From: Actinomycetales bacterium
Lineage (GTDB): Bacteria > Actinomycetota > Actinomycetes > Actinomycetales > Dermatophilaceae
Reading direction: 5' to 3'
Length of the DNA: 64,000 bases
Assembly (NCBI GenBank): GCA_016710385.1
Contig: JADJVX010000018.1
Location: forward strand, 372,001 to 436,000
The notes under the pieces were generated by a model. It was not told the DNA's origin, made no database searches, and worked only from the letters and a program-made list of their open reading frames with translations. The translations under genes and the position numbers were made by a program. Within the stretch, counting starts at the first letter, position 1. The number at the start of each line of letters is the position of its first letter. This document shows positions 9,153-18,431 of this stretch, piece after piece.

Positions 9153-9950
9153 TCAGCCGGTGACGTGGTCCTTGAACCGGCAGATCGCCGCGAACTCGGC
9201 CGCATCCAGCGAGGCACCGCCGACAAGCGCGCCGTCGACGTCCTCCTGGTCCATGATTGCCGCGACATTGCTCGACTTGACCGAGCCGCCGTAGAGCACC
9301 CGGACGCCATCGGCCAGGTCACCGCTGTAGAGGTCGGCCAGCAGGGTGCGGATCGCCGCACAGACCTCCTGGGCGTCCTCGGGGGTGGCGACCTCACCGG
9401 TGCCAATGGCCCAGATCGGTTCGTAGGCGATAACGATCGAGCGGGCCTGCTCCGCAGTGATGCCCTCGAGGTTCTTGGTCAACTGACCCACGACGTGTGC
9501 GACCTGGCCGCCGGCCTTGCGGACGTCCAGCCCCTCACCACAGCACAGGATCGGGGTGATCCCGTGACGGTAGGCGGCCTTGACCTTGGCGCCCACGACC
9601 TCGTCGGTCTCGTGGTGGTATTCACGGCGCTCGCTGTGGCCGACCGTGACATACGTGCAGCCCAGCTTGGCCAGGAACGCGCCGGAGATCTCACCGGTGT
9701 ATGCGCCGGAGTCGTGGACCGACAGATCCTGGGCGCCGTAGCGCACCTGGAGCTTGTCGCCCTCAACGAGGGTCTGCACCGAGCGCAGGTCGGTGAACGG
9801 TGGCAGCACCGCAACCTCGACCTGGTCGTAGTCGTGCTTACCGTCGCGCAGCGTCCAGTCGAGCTTCTGCACCAGATGGGTCGCCTGCAGGTGGTCCTGG
9901 TTCATCTTCCAGTTGCCCGCAAGCAACGGGGTACGGCCGGAGGTGCTCAC
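9153..9950 (-). CDS. tpiA: Triosephosphate isomerase
   Basis: Interconverts dihydroxyacetone phosphate and glyceraldehyde-3-phosphate. 265 residues: AGNWKMN near the start (substrate Asn/Lys), YVTVGHSERREY (electrophilic His), IAYEPIWAIGTGEVATPEDA (catalytic Glu) and VLYGGSVKSSN (phosphate loop). The GTG start overlaps the pgk stop by 4 bases (GTGA). Third gene of gap-pgk-tpiA. Confidence 0.97.
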   Translation of the reverse strand: MSTSGRTPLLAGNWKMNQDHLQATHLVQKLDWTLRDGKHDYDQVEVAVLPPFTDLRSVQTLVEGDKLQVRYGAQDLSVHDSGAYTGEISGAFLAKLGCTYVTVGHSERREYHHETDEVVGAKVKAAYRHGITPILCCGEGLDVRKAGGQVAHVVGQLTKNLEGITAEQARSIVIAYEPIWAIGTGEVATPEDAQEVCAAIRTLLADLYSGDLADGVRVLYGGSVKSSNVAAIMDQEDVDGALVGGASLDAAEFAAICRFKDHVTG

Positions 9951-11161
9951 GCGTTGGTCCCTTCGCTGAGGATCGAGATGCCGGGCAGGTCCTTGCCCTC
10001 GAGGTATTCCAGGCTGGCCCCACCGCCGGTGGAGATGTGGCCGAACTGATCGTCGACGAAGCCCAGTTGCCGGACCGCAGCCGCCGAGTCGCCGCCACCG
10101 ACGACCGTGAGGGCACCGTGCTCGGTGGCCTCGACGAGCGCTGCAGCGACGGCCTTGGTGCCGGCGGCATACGGGGCCATCTCGAACGCGCCCATGGGGC
10201 CGTTCCAGAAGACCGTCTTCGCGTCGCGGATGGCGTCGGCGTAGATCTGTGCCGACGCCGGCCCGATGTCCAATCCCATCCGGTCGGCCGGGATGGCGTC
10301 GGCGGCGACGACCTCGTGGTCGGCATCGGCCGAGAACGCCGTGGCTGCCACCACGTCGACCGGCAGGACGATGTCGACACCCTTGGCTTTGGCCTCGGTG
10401 AGGTAGGCCTTGCAGGTCTCGATGTTGTCCTTGTCCAGCAGGCTTGAGCCCACTTCGTAGCCCTCGGCGGCCAGGAAGGTGAAGGCCATCCCGCCCCCGA
10501 TGACGAGCCGGTCGGCCGTCTTCATGAGATTGGCGATGACCGCGAGCTTGTCGGCGACCTTCGCACCGCCGAGCACGACGGCATATGGGCGGGCGGGGTC
10601 GACGGTGAGGCGCTTGAGGACGTCGACCTCGGCGGCGACCAACCCGCCCATCGCGGAGGGCAGCAGCTTGGCCACGTCGTAGACCGACGCCTGTTTGCGG
10701 TGGACGACGCCGAATCCGTCGGACACGAAGGCGTCGGCCAGAGCGGCCAGCTCCGCAGCGAACGCGGCCCGCTCGGCCTCGTCCTTGCTCGTCTCGCCGG
10801 CGTTGAACCGGATGTTTTCCAGCAGGGCGACGTCACCCTCGGCGAGGCCGGCGACGACGGCCTGGGCCGCCGGCCCCACCGTGTCGGTGGCGAAGGCGAC
10901 CGACCTGCCGAGCAGCTCGCTCATCCGGCCGACGACCGGAGCCAGCGAGTATTTCTCCTCGGGGGCACCCTTGGGCCGCCCGAGGTGGGCGCACACAATG
11001 ACGCGTGCACCCGCCTCGGACAGCGCCTTGATGGTCGGCACCGACGCCCGGATCCGGCCGTCGTCGGTGATATTGCGGTCACCGTCGAGAGGGACATTGA
11101 GATCCGAACGGACGAGGACGCGCTGACCGCGCAGGTCGCCCAGGTCGGCAGTGGTCTTCAC
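9947..11161 (-). CDS. pgk: Phosphoglycerate kinase
   Basis: 404 residues; makes ATP from 1,3-bisphosphoglycerate. Motifs: RVLVRSDLNVPL near residue 14, CAHLGRPKG, ENIRFNAGETSKD, VLGGAKVADKL, and the C-terminal nucleotide loop LTVVGGGDSAAAVRQLG followed by ISTGGGASLEYLEGK. GTG start at 11161 with AAGAAGG-type purines upstream; 44 bases after gap. Confidence 0.97.
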   Translation of the reverse strand: MKTTADLGDLRGQRVLVRSDLNVPLDGDRNITDDGRIRASVPTIKALSEAGARVIVCAHLGRPKGAPEEKYSLAPVVGRMSELLGRSVAFATDTVGPAAQAVVAGLAEGDVALLENIRFNAGETSKDEAERAAFAAELAALADAFVSDGFGVVHRKQASVYDVAKLLPSAMGGLVAAEVDVLKRLTVDPARPYAVVLGGAKVADKLAVIANLMKTADRLVIGGGMAFTFLAAEGYEVGSSLLDKDNIETCKAYLTEAKAKGVDIVLPVDVVAATAFSADADHEVVAADAIPADRMGLDIGPASAQIYADAIRDAKTVFWNGPMGAFEMAPYAAGTKAVAAALVEATEHGALTVVGGGDSAAAVRQLGFVDDQFGHISTGGGASLEYLEGKDLPGISILSEGTNA

Positions 11162-11205
11162 GGCACCAACCTTCTTTCTTCAGGTGTTTATCTGAACTTG
11201 GCCGG

Positions 11206-12210
11206 TCAGAGCTTGGAGCCGACGAGGAGGCAGAGGTCGACGAGGCGGTTGCTGTAGCCCCACTCGTTGTCGTACCAGCCGACGACCTTGACCTGGTTGC
11301 CGATCACCTTGGTCAGACCGGAGTCGAAGATGCACGACGCGGGGTCGGTCTCGATGTCCTTGGAGACGATCGGGTCGGTCGTGTAGACCAGCTTGCCCTT
11401 CATCCGGCCCTCGGCCGCCGCCTTGACGATGGCGTTGACCTCTTCGACGGTCGTCTCACGCCCGGCCTCGAAGGTGAGGTCGGTCGCCGAGCCGGTCGGT
11501 GTGGGGACGCGCAGAGCGTATCCGTCGAGCTTGCCCTTGAGTTCGGGCAACACCAGGGCGACGGCCTTGGCGGCGCCGGTCGAGGTGGGGACGATGTTGA
11601 GCGCGGCTGCGCGCGCGCGACGCAGGTCCTTGTGCGGGGCGTCCTGGAGGTTCTGGTCCTGCGTGTAGGCGTGGATCGTCGTCATGAGGCCCTTGACGAT
11701 GCCGAGGCCGTCGTTGAGCGCCTTGGCCATGGGGGCCAGGCAGTTCGTCGTGCACGAGGCATTCGAGATGATCGTGTGCTTGGCCGAGTCGTAGAGGTCG
11801 TCGTTGACGCCCATGACGATCGTGATGTCCTCGTTGGAGGCCGGGGCCGAGATGATGACCTTCTTGGCGCCACCGTCGACATGGGCCTTGGCCTTGGTCG
11901 CGTCGGTGAAGAACCCGGTCGACTCGATGACGATGTCGGCGCCGACACCCGCCCAGTCGAGCTTGGCCGGGTCGCGCTCGGCCCACGCGGCGAACCGGTG
12001 GCCGGCGGCCGTGATGGACTCCTCGTCGTAGGTGACCTCGCCCGGGAACCGGCCCAGGATCGAGTCGTACTTGAGCAGGTGAGCCAGGCTCTTGTTGTCG
12101 GTGAGGTCGTTGACGGCCACGACCTCGATGTCGGCGCCAGAGTCGACGACGGCGCGGTAGAAGTTGCGGCCGATGCGGCCGAACCCGTTGATACCAACCT
12201 TGACGGTCAC
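11206..12210 (-). CDS. gap: Glyceraldehyde-3-phosphate dehydrogenase, type I
   Basis: 334 residues. Rossmann motif GINGFGRIGRNF at residues 7-18, Asp35 in AVNDLTD (preference for NAD), catalytic Cys153 in SNASCTTNCLAP, and the C-terminal VVGWYDNEWGYSNRLVDL. First gene of gap-pgk-tpiA; GTG start at 12210 with GGAAGG upstream. No copy of the abundant GTATGCCG octamer lies inside it. Confidence 0.97.
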   Translation of the reverse strand: MTVKVGINGFGRIGRNFYRAVVDSGADIEVVAVNDLTDNKSLAHLLKYDSILGRFPGEVTYDEESITAAGHRFAAWAERDPAKLDWAGVGADIVIESTGFFTDATKAKAHVDGGAKKVIISAPASNEDITIVMGVNDDLYDSAKHTIISNASCTTNCLAPMAKALNDGLGIVKGLMTTIHAYTQDQNLQDAPHKDLRRARAAALNIVPTSTGAAKAVALVLPELKGKLDGYALRVPTPTGSATDLTFEAGRETTVEEVNAIVKAAAEGRMKGKLVYTTDPIVSKDIETDPASCIFDSGLTKVIGNQVKVVGWYDNEWGYSNRLVDLCLLVGSKL

Positions 12211-12506
12211 TGTTGATCAAACCTTCCGACTGGGGGTCGTGGACACGCCCACGGGCGGTGTCCCGGCGTCCCGACGGCCGTCAGTGGCAGCCCGTGGTAC
12301 TGCCCTCAACCCTAGTCCCCCACACCGTTGCGCTGCGACGCCTCCAGCCCCCTGGGCCTGCTTTGGGGACGTTCGTCCCACCCGCTTCGGTATGCCGTGC
12401 GGTGACCGGCACGGCATACCGAAGCCGCGTCGGACGACACCAGCCACCATCGGGGAACGCCGGGATGACCGGGCGTTGACCCCCGGGCAACGACAGAATG
12501 GACGGC
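12211..12506. other. Intergenic region between whiA end and gap start
   Basis: 296 bases without a gene. It should carry the gap promoter and leader on the minus strand; a weak hairpin (about 12242-12262) sits in that leader. The main structure is the perfect 17-bp inverted repeat listed separately at 12384-12425. No convincing small open frame. Confidence 0.6.
12384..12425. terminator. 17-bp perfect inverted repeat made of two GGTATGCCGTGC units
   Basis: Arms GCTTCGGTATGCCGTGC (12384-12400) and its exact complement (12409-12425) with an 8-base loop. About 80 bases behind whiA on the minus strand. It would fold as a very stable hairpin in either RNA and probably ends whiA transcription. Each arm contains the octamer that is over-represented across the window. 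Confidence 0.7.
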
Positions 12507-13487
12507 TCAGCCGTCGAGCATCTCCGGTGTGAGATTCGCCTCGGTGTTTGGGATACCGAGGTCGGCTGCCTTCTTGTCGGCCATGGCCAGCAAGCGGCGG
12601 ATCCGGCCGGCGACGGCGTCCTTGGTCATCGGTGGGACAGCGAGCTGACCAAGCTCCTCCAGGGAGGCCTGCTTGTGCTGCAGGCGCAGCGTGCCGGCTT
12701 CGCGCAGGTGCTCGGGCACCTCGTCGCCGAGGATCTCCAGCGCCCGCTCGACACGCGTGCCCGCGGCGACCGCCGCCCGAGCCGAGCGGCGCAAGTTGGC
12801 GTCGTCGAAGTTGGCCAGCCGGTTGGCGGTGGCGCGCACCTCGCGCCGCATCCGGCGCTCCTCCCAGGCCAGGACGGCGTCATGGGCACCCAGCCGGGTC
12901 AACAGGGCGGCGATCGCGTCGCCGTCGCGGATGACGACCCGGTCGACCCCCCGGACTTCGCGAGCCTTGGCGGCGACGCCTAACCGCCGTGCCGCCCCCA
13001 CGAGCGCCAGGGCCGCCTCGGGACCGGGGCAGGTGACTTCGAGGGCGCTGGAGCGACCGGGCTCGGTCAATGACCCATGGGCGAGGAAGGCGCCCCGCCA
13101 GGCGGCTTCGGCATCGCACGCGCTGGCCGACACAACCCGAGGGGGAAGACCACGGACCGGTCGCCCTCGCGCGTCGACCAGGCCGGTCTGGCGGGCGAGC
13201 GTCGCACCCTCCTCGACGACCCGGACGACGTAGCGCGACCCGCGTCGCAATCCGCCGGCGGTCATGACGAGGACTTCGCACTTGTGCCCGTAGACCTCCG
13301 CGATCTCGCGGCGCAGGCGACGAGCGGCATTGGCGGTGTCGAGCTCGGCCTCGACGACAATATGGCCGCCGACGATGTGCAGACCTCCGGCGAACCGGAT
13401 GAGCGCAGACACCTCGGCCTTGCGACAGCATGGCTTGGTGACGGCGAGTCGGGAGAGCTCGTCTTTCACCCTCGCTGTCATCGCCAT
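12507..13487 (-). CDS. whiA: DNA-binding protein WhiA
   Basis: Actinobacterial (and Firmicute) regulator with a homing-endonuclease-like fold plus helix-turn-helix; in Streptomyces it acts with WhiB to switch on sporulation and cell-division genes. 326 residues from ATG 13487 (MAMTARVKDELSRL), with GAGGCGG upstream. Conserved stretches: CCRKAEVSALIRFAGGLH, FLAHGSLTEPGRSSALEVT, WEERRMRREVRATANRLAN, and HTH region HKQASLEELGQLAVPPMTK then DAVAGRIRRLL. It follows yvcK in the usual order. Confidence 0.96.
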   Translation of the reverse strand: MAMTARVKDELSRLAVTKPCCRKAEVSALIRFAGGLHIVGGHIVVEAELDTANAARRLRREIAEVYGHKCEVLVMTAGGLRRGSRYVVRVVEEGATLARQTGLVDARGRPVRGLPPRVVSASACDAEAAWRGAFLAHGSLTEPGRSSALEVTCPGPEAALALVGAARRLGVAAKAREVRGVDRVVIRDGDAIAALLTRLGAHDAVLAWEERRMRREVRATANRLANFDDANLRRSARAAVAAGTRVERALEILGDEVPEHLREAGTLRLQHKQASLEELGQLAVPPMTKDAVAGRIRRLLAMADKKAADLGIPNTEANLTPEMLDG

Positions 13488-13602
13488 CGAAAACCGCCTC
13501 TTGCCTCGGTACCCACGCAGTTCGGCCAGCACCCCTGGTCACGACGAACGCGCCCGTCAGCCTAACCGATCCCAGCCAAAAGGTGACCGGGATACGGGGC
13601 AG

Positions 13603-14544
13603 CTACACCCCGAAGACATCACGGTATGCCGCAGCAAGCCGCAACGCATCATGTTGTCCCCGCGCCCCCATCGCCGAGACGGGGACGACCATGAGGTCCG
13701 CTCCCAAGTCGCGCGCCGCCGCGCGGGCGGCCACCTGGTCATCGATTGAGCCGGGATCGGCAAGCACGACATCCAGACGCAGGTCGGGGGCATGTCGGCG
13801 CAACGACTCGAGATGGTCGACCGCCCGATAGCCCTTCGTCTCGCCGCTGCGGATATCGAGGTTGAGATTGAGCAGACGTCGGCCGGGCGTGGACTCCAAC
13901 GCACGACACAGATCCGGCACGAGGACGTGCGGCAGCACGGAAGTGAACCACGATCCCGGGCCGAGGATGACCCAGTCGGCAGCCAAGACCGCTTCGATGC
14001 TCTCCGGGCAGGCCGATGGCTGCGCCGGGCGCAGGCGGATCTCCTCCACCCGACCGGGCGAGGAGGCCACGACGTGTTGGCCGCGCACGGTGAAGGTGAC
14101 ATCGGGGTATGCCGGGTCGTGGCCGAGGATGTCGGCCTCAATCTGCAGCGGCTGGGCGGCCATCGGCAGCACTCGCCCGCGGGCATTGAGCAGGCGACCC
14201 ACCAGGTCCAACCCCTCGACGGTGTCGGCCAGCTGGTCCCAGATCGCGACGATGAGCAGGTTGCCCAAGGCATGGCCAGCGAGCGGTCCGTCCCCGCCGA
14301 ACCGGTGCTGCAGGACGTCCCGCCAGGTGCGCCCCCACGCGCTGTCCTCACACAAAGCCGCGAGCGCCATCCGCAGGTCGCCGGGAGGGAGCACGTCGAA
14401 CTCCGTCCGCAATCGCCCCGAGGAGCCGCCGTCGTCGGCGACCGTGACGACGGCGGTGACGTGGTCGGTGAGGATCTTCAAAGCGGTCAGGGAGGTGGCC
14501 AGCCCATGGCCTCCGCCAAGAGCGACGACACGTCGACCGGTCAC
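13603..14544 (-). CDS. yvcK: Gluconeogenesis factor YvcK/CofD-like
   Basis: 313 residues from GTG 14544 (VTGRRVVALGGGHGLATSLTAL). Family binds UDP-sugars and links carbon metabolism to cell-wall synthesis. Motifs: GGGHGL at the N-terminus, VTVADDGGSSGRLR, LPPGDLRMALAAL, HALGNLLIVAIWD and DWVILGPGSWFTSVLP. Lies 7 bases after rapZ, with GGGAG upstream of the start; member of the uvrC-rapZ-yvcK-whiA block. Direct function in this organism is not shown. Confidence 0.93.
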   Translation of the reverse strand: MTGRRVVALGGGHGLATSLTALKILTDHVTAVVTVADDGGSSGRLRTEFDVLPPGDLRMALAALCEDSAWGRTWRDVLQHRFGGDGPLAGHALGNLLIVAIWDQLADTVEGLDLVGRLLNARGRVLPMAAQPLQIEADILGHDPAYPDVTFTVRGQHVVASSPGRVEEIRLRPAQPSACPESIEAVLAADWVILGPGSWFTSVLPHVLVPDLCRALESTPGRRLLNLNLDIRSGETKGYRAVDHLESLRRHAPDLRLDVVLADPGSIDDQVAARAAARDLGADLMVVPVSAMGARGQHDALRLAAAYRDVFGV

Positions 14545-14551
14545 GGCATCC

Positions 14552-15517
14552 CTACTCCCGCCCGAGGTCACGGTGCACGATGAAGGCATCGACCGCCTCC
14601 ACCGCGTCGAGCCTGGCGAGCAGGGCCTCGGACATGGCGACCGAGCGGTGCTTGCCGCCGGTGCATCCGATGGCCACCGTGGCGTAGCGACGCCCCTCGC
14701 GCTGATAGCCCGCGACGACCGGTTCGAGCATGGCCACCATTCGGTCGAGGAACTCCGCGGCACCGTCCTGGCGCAGCACGAACTCGGCCACTGCGGCATC
14801 TCGCCCGTTCTGTGCGCGCAGCGACTCGACCCAGTAGGGATTGGGCAGGAAGCGCATGTCCATGACGATGTCGGCATCCAGCGGCACGCCGTATTTGAAA
14901 CCGAACGAGACCACCGCCAACCGCACCCGGGTGCTGATCGCGGCCGAGAGCAGCGACGAGATCTTGGCGGCGAGCTGGTGCACGTTGAATCCGGAGGTGT
15001 CGATGATGAGGTCGGCGCTGGCGCGCAGGTCGGCCATCATGACGCGTTCGCCGGAGATGGCATCCATGAGCCGGCCTGCGCCTTGCAGCGGGTGCGGACG
15101 ACGCACACTCTCGAAACGCCGCACCAAGGCTTCGTCGGTGGCGTCGAGGAAGACGACGACGGGGCGGTCGCCGTCGGCACGCAGCTCGACCAGGGTCTGG
15201 GAAAGGCTGCCCGACATCTTCCCAGCGCGAGCATCGATGACGGCGGCCAGCCGCATCGGGGCCGACCCCTCCCCCATCGCCTGGTGTCGTAGGTCCTGCA
15301 ACGACCCCAACAACTGCGGTGGGAGATTGTCGACGACGAACCAGCCGAGGTCTTCCAGGACCTTCGCCGCCGTCGACCGTCCCGCCCCGCTCATCCCGGT
15401 GATGACGATGAGTGGCGGCTCCTCGACGAGCCGCGATAAAGCCCGCATCGCCAGCGTCGGGGTGGGGTCCACCGCGACGGCGGGTCTACCCGATACCTCT
15501 TCCGAGCCCACCGGCAT
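14552..15517 (-). CDS. rapZ: RNase adapter/nucleotide-binding protein RapZ
   Basis: 321 residues. P-loop GMSGAGRST near residue 43, DLGWFVVDNLPPQLL, the second nucleotide motif VVVFLDATDEALVRRFESVRR, and the C-terminal GCTGGKHRSVAMSEAL, all diagnostic of RapZ/YvcJ. In Enterobacteria RapZ guides RNase E to a sRNA; in actinobacteria the role is less clear. Start at ATG 15517 is the longest choice, about 40 residues before the P-loop. Confidence 0.95.
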   Translation of the reverse strand: MPVGSEEVSGRPAVAVDPTPTLAMRALSRLVEEPPLIVITGMSGAGRSTAAKVLEDLGWFVVDNLPPQLLGSLQDLRHQAMGEGSAPMRLAAVIDARAGKMSGSLSQTLVELRADGDRPVVVFLDATDEALVRRFESVRRPHPLQGAGRLMDAISGERVMMADLRASADLIIDTSGFNVHQLAAKISSLLSAAISTRVRLAVVSFGFKYGVPLDADIVMDMRFLPNPYWVESLRAQNGRDAAVAEFVLRQDGAAEFLDRMVAMLEPVVAGYQREGRRYATVAIGCTGGKHRSVAMSEALLARLDAVEAVDAFIVHRDLGRE

Positions 15518-15568
15518 ACCTCCCGCGTCGTCCGATCGTGTGGTGAGCAGAGCCCTACTCAGCCGTGC

Positions 15569-17605
15569 TCAATCGAGCACCTCGCCAGTTGTCACGTTAA
15601 CGGCAGCGGGGACTCCTGACGACCCCGGGTCCGCCTGAAGTGCGGCGAGGATCGTGTCAGCCAGCCGGGGTCCGATCCCGGGCACCTGCTGCACCTGGTC
15701 ACGGGTCGCCGCGCGCAGCTTGCGCACCGAGCCGAAGTGCGCCAGCAATGCGGCCTGCCGGGTGGCTCCGAGGCCGGGTATGCCGTCCAGCACTGACGCG
15801 GTCATCGCCGCCGACCTGCGCTTGCGGTGGAAGGTGATGGCGAATCGGTGCGCCTCGTCGCGCACCCGCTGCAGGAGGTACAGGCCCTCGCTGGAGCGCG
15901 GCAGGACGACGGGATACGGGTCGCCCGGGAGCCACACCTCCTCCAGACGTTTGGCCAGCCCCACGACGTGGATGCCGGTGACGCCGAGGTCGGCGAGCAC
16001 AGCGGCTGCGGCATTGACTTGGGGCAAACCGCCGTCGACCACGACGAGGTTGGGTGGGTAGGCGAATTTGCGGGCCTTGCCCGTGGCCGGGTCGATCGGC
16101 GATGCGGGGGTGCCCTCCACCGGGGCCCCTTCGCCCGATTCACCCTCGCCGACGAGGGTCGCCTGCAGCAGCCGCCGGAACCGACGGGTCAGGACTTCGC
16201 GCATGGCCGCGGTGTCGTCCACGACGCTACCTGGTGTCTCCTCGATGGCGCCTGTCGCGACGAGATCGTCGGCTGCGGGGACACCGCTGCGGATGACGAA
16301 GCGTCGGTACTCCGTCGGGCGCGCCAGCCCGTCCTCGAAGACCACCATCGACGCGACCATCTGGGTGCCCTGCACATGGCTGACGTCGAAGCATTCGATG
16401 CGCAGTGGTGCCTCGGCCAGCCCGAGCGCGGTGTGGAGCTCCGACAGCGCGAGGCTGCGCGCGGTGAGGTCACCTGCCCGGGTGAGCTTGTGCCGGGCCA
16501 ACGACTGCTCGGCGTTCTTGCGCACGGTCTCCATGAGGGCTCGCTTGTCACCGCGCTGCGGCACCCGCAGCGCGACTGCGGATCCGCGGTGGGACGTCAG
16601 CCATGCCGTCATGCCCTCCGGGTCGCTCGGCAGGACGGGCACGAGGACCTCTTTGGGGATCGATTCGGGCGGCTGGTCACCGTAGACCTGTTGCAGGAGG
16701 TGCTCGACCAGGCCGGCGACGTCTTCGTGCCCCCGCTCGACGACCCAGCCGCGTTGACCTCGAACCCGTCCGCCCCGGACGTGAAAGACCTGCACTGCGG
16801 CTTCGAGTTCGTCGTCCACCAACGCGAAGACGTCGGCATCGGTGGCGTCTCCGAGGACGACGGCGTTCTTCTCCAACGCCTTGCTCAACGCTTGAAGGTC
16901 GTCGCGCAGCGTGGCGGCCCGCTCGAACTCCAGCTCGGCAGCGGCCGCGCGCATCGCCGCCTCGGTGCGCCGCACGAACCGGGTGGTGTTGCCGGCCATG
17001 AAGTCGCAGAAGTCGAGGGCGATGTCGCGGTGCGCCTGCTCGGTGACCCGGCCCACGCACGGTGCCGAGCATTTGTCGATGTAGCCGAGCAGACAGGGCC
17101 GACCGCTCTGCTGGGCTCGCGCGAAGACTCCACTGCTACAGGTGCGCACCGGGAAGACCCGCAAGAGCAGGTCGAGGGTCTCCCGGATCGCCCAGGCATG
17201 GGAATAGGGCCCGAAGTAGCGGGTGCCCTTGCGTTTGGTGCCCCGCATCACCTGGGCCCGGGGGAAGGTGTCGCCCAGGGTCACCGCAAGGAAGGGGTAG
17301 GACTTGTCGTCGCGGTAGCGCACGTTGAACCGCGGGTCGTATTCCTTGATCCAGGAATACTCCAGCTGCAGCGCCTCGACTTCGTTGGCGACTACCGTCC
17401 ACTCGACACTCGCGCCGGTGCGGACCATCCGCGCGGTGCGTGGATGCAGCGCAGCGATGTCCTGGAAGTAGGACGACAGCCGGGGCCGCAGCGACTTGGC
17501 CTTCCCGACATAAATGACCCGCCCGCCGGCATCCCGGAACCGGTAGACACCGGGATCCAGCGGAATCTGGCCCGGAGCGGGGCGGTAGGACGACGGGTCA
17601 GCCAC
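15569..17605 (-). CDS. uvrC: Excinuclease ABC subunit C
   Basis: Dual-incision nuclease of nucleotide excision repair, 678 residues. N-terminal GIY-YIG domain (PGVYRFRDAGGRVIYVGKA, residues about 18-36), TRYFGPYSHAWAIRETL, Cys-rich CLLGYIDKCSAPCVGRV, UVR region with FERAATLRDDLQAL, the RNase-H-like domain (IECFDVSHVQGTQMVASMV; VVDGGLPQVNAA) and C-terminal helix-hairpin-helix (IPGLGATRQAALLAHFG; VPGIGPRLADTIL). GTG start at 17605. uvrA and uvrB are also in this window but not adjacent. Confidence 0.97.
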   Translation of the reverse strand: MADPSSYRPAPGQIPLDPGVYRFRDAGGRVIYVGKAKSLRPRLSSYFQDIAALHPRTARMVRTGASVEWTVVANEVEALQLEYSWIKEYDPRFNVRYRDDKSYPFLAVTLGDTFPRAQVMRGTKRKGTRYFGPYSHAWAIRETLDLLLRVFPVRTCSSGVFARAQQSGRPCLLGYIDKCSAPCVGRVTEQAHRDIALDFCDFMAGNTTRFVRRTEAAMRAAAAELEFERAATLRDDLQALSKALEKNAVVLGDATDADVFALVDDELEAAVQVFHVRGGRVRGQRGWVVERGHEDVAGLVEHLLQQVYGDQPPESIPKEVLVPVLPSDPEGMTAWLTSHRGSAVALRVPQRGDKRALMETVRKNAEQSLARHKLTRAGDLTARSLALSELHTALGLAEAPLRIECFDVSHVQGTQMVASMVVFEDGLARPTEYRRFVIRSGVPAADDLVATGAIEETPGSVVDDTAAMREVLTRRFRRLLQATLVGEGESGEGAPVEGTPASPIDPATGKARKFAYPPNLVVVDGGLPQVNAAAAVLADLGVTGIHVVGLAKRLEEVWLPGDPYPVVLPRSSEGLYLLQRVRDEAHRFAITFHRKRRSAAMTASVLDGIPGLGATRQAALLAHFGSVRKLRAATRDQVQQVPGIGPRLADTILAALQADPGSSGVPAAVNVTTGEVLD

Positions 17606-17675
17606 ATGACGACTCTACGAGCAGCGGCCGACACCCGGCATACGCCGGGACGGCACCCTGGCTCGACCCCGAGAG

Positions 17676-17716
17676 GCCGGTATGCCGTGCGGCGCCTGCG
17701 CGGACGGCATACCGGC
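17676..17716. terminator. 13-bp inverted repeat of the GGTATGCCGT unit
   Basis: Arms GCCGGTATGCCGT (17676-17688) and its complement (17704-17716), 15-base loop. It lies 17 bases behind the Rieske gene stop on the minus strand and ahead of uvrC, where a terminator is expected. Confidence 0.65.
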
Positions 17717-17732
17717 TGGCGGGACGAGAGCC

Positions 17733-18164
17733 TCAGGCGACCGAGATCTTGTCGCCTGAGACCGTCGCGGTCTTGGCCGGCAGCGCCGTCTTGGCCGGAC
17801 CGCTGACCGGAGCCCCGGTGGCCGCGTCGAAGTAGCTGTTGTGGCAGGCGCAGCGGATCTTGTTGTCGGCCACCGAAGAGACCGCGCAGCCCTCGTGGGT
17901 GCACGTCGCGCTGAATGCCTTGAAGGTGCCGGCCACCGGTTGCGTGACGACGACCTTGCCGACGATCTTCCCGCCACCCACGGGGACGTCCGCCGTGGCC
18001 ACCGAGACGGCGCCTGCGGCTGTGCCTGCGCCCGCGGCCGTTCCGGCAGCACCGGCGCCCGACGAGGACGTTCCGGACGAACAGGCGGACAAGCCTGCGA
18101 CCGAGACGACTCCCGCGACTCCGGCCGCGTTGAGGATGGTGCGCCGGTCGATCGGTGTGGTCAT
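17733..18164 (-). CDS. Rieske [2Fe-2S] protein, Tat-exported lipoprotein
   Basis: 143 residues. N-terminus IDRRTILNAAGVAGVVSV is a twin-arginine signal ending in the lipobox LSAC (Cys28), then a Ser/Gly/Ala linker to about residue 55. The Rieske domain has CTHEGC (Cys88, His90, Cys93) and CACHNSYF (Cys105, Cys107, His108), so both cluster ligands and the disulfide pair are present. It is a short stand-alone form, not the three-helix QcrA of the bc1 complex, and its redox partner is unknown. Divergent from the liv operon. Confidence 0.88.
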   Translation of the reverse strand: MTTPIDRRTILNAAGVAGVVSVAGLSACSSGTSSSGAGAAGTAAGAGTAAGAVSVATADVPVGGGKIVGKVVVTQPVAGTFKAFSATCTHEGCAVSSVADNKIRCACHNSYFDAATGAPVSGPAKTALPAKTATVSGDKISVA

Positions 18165-18431
18165 GCGAAACCTCCGAGGGAATGTGCGACGACTGGAGTG
18201 GGTAGGTGCAGCATGCCCGCAACACGTCCGGGGCGCCCGGAGAACCTCCGCAGAGCGGGTGGATTCACAGCGGATTCGCGCCCTCGCGACAGGTTCGGCC
18301 ATAACGACACGGGAACAACCTTGTCGACGACTCGGAACCGGCCCCGTCTTCCCGTACTCTTTCGCCCTAGCTACGCGGACGTCGCGGGCGTCCGGAGGAT
18401 GCGCCGGATAGAAGGATTCACAGGAGGAACT
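18165..18431. other. Divergent intergenic region between Rieske gene and livK
   Basis: 267 bases that must hold promoters for both the Rieske lipoprotein gene (minus) and the livKHMGF operon (plus). The sequence GGATTCACA occurs twice, near 18262 and just before the livK ribosome site (near 18413). I found no regulator site that I can name. Confidence 0.4.

Noticed and set aside
17841..18431. Long N-terminal extension of LivK
   Set aside because: The frame is open, but AGGAGG and a lipoprotein signal define the start at 18432; upstream it is antisense to the Rieske gene.
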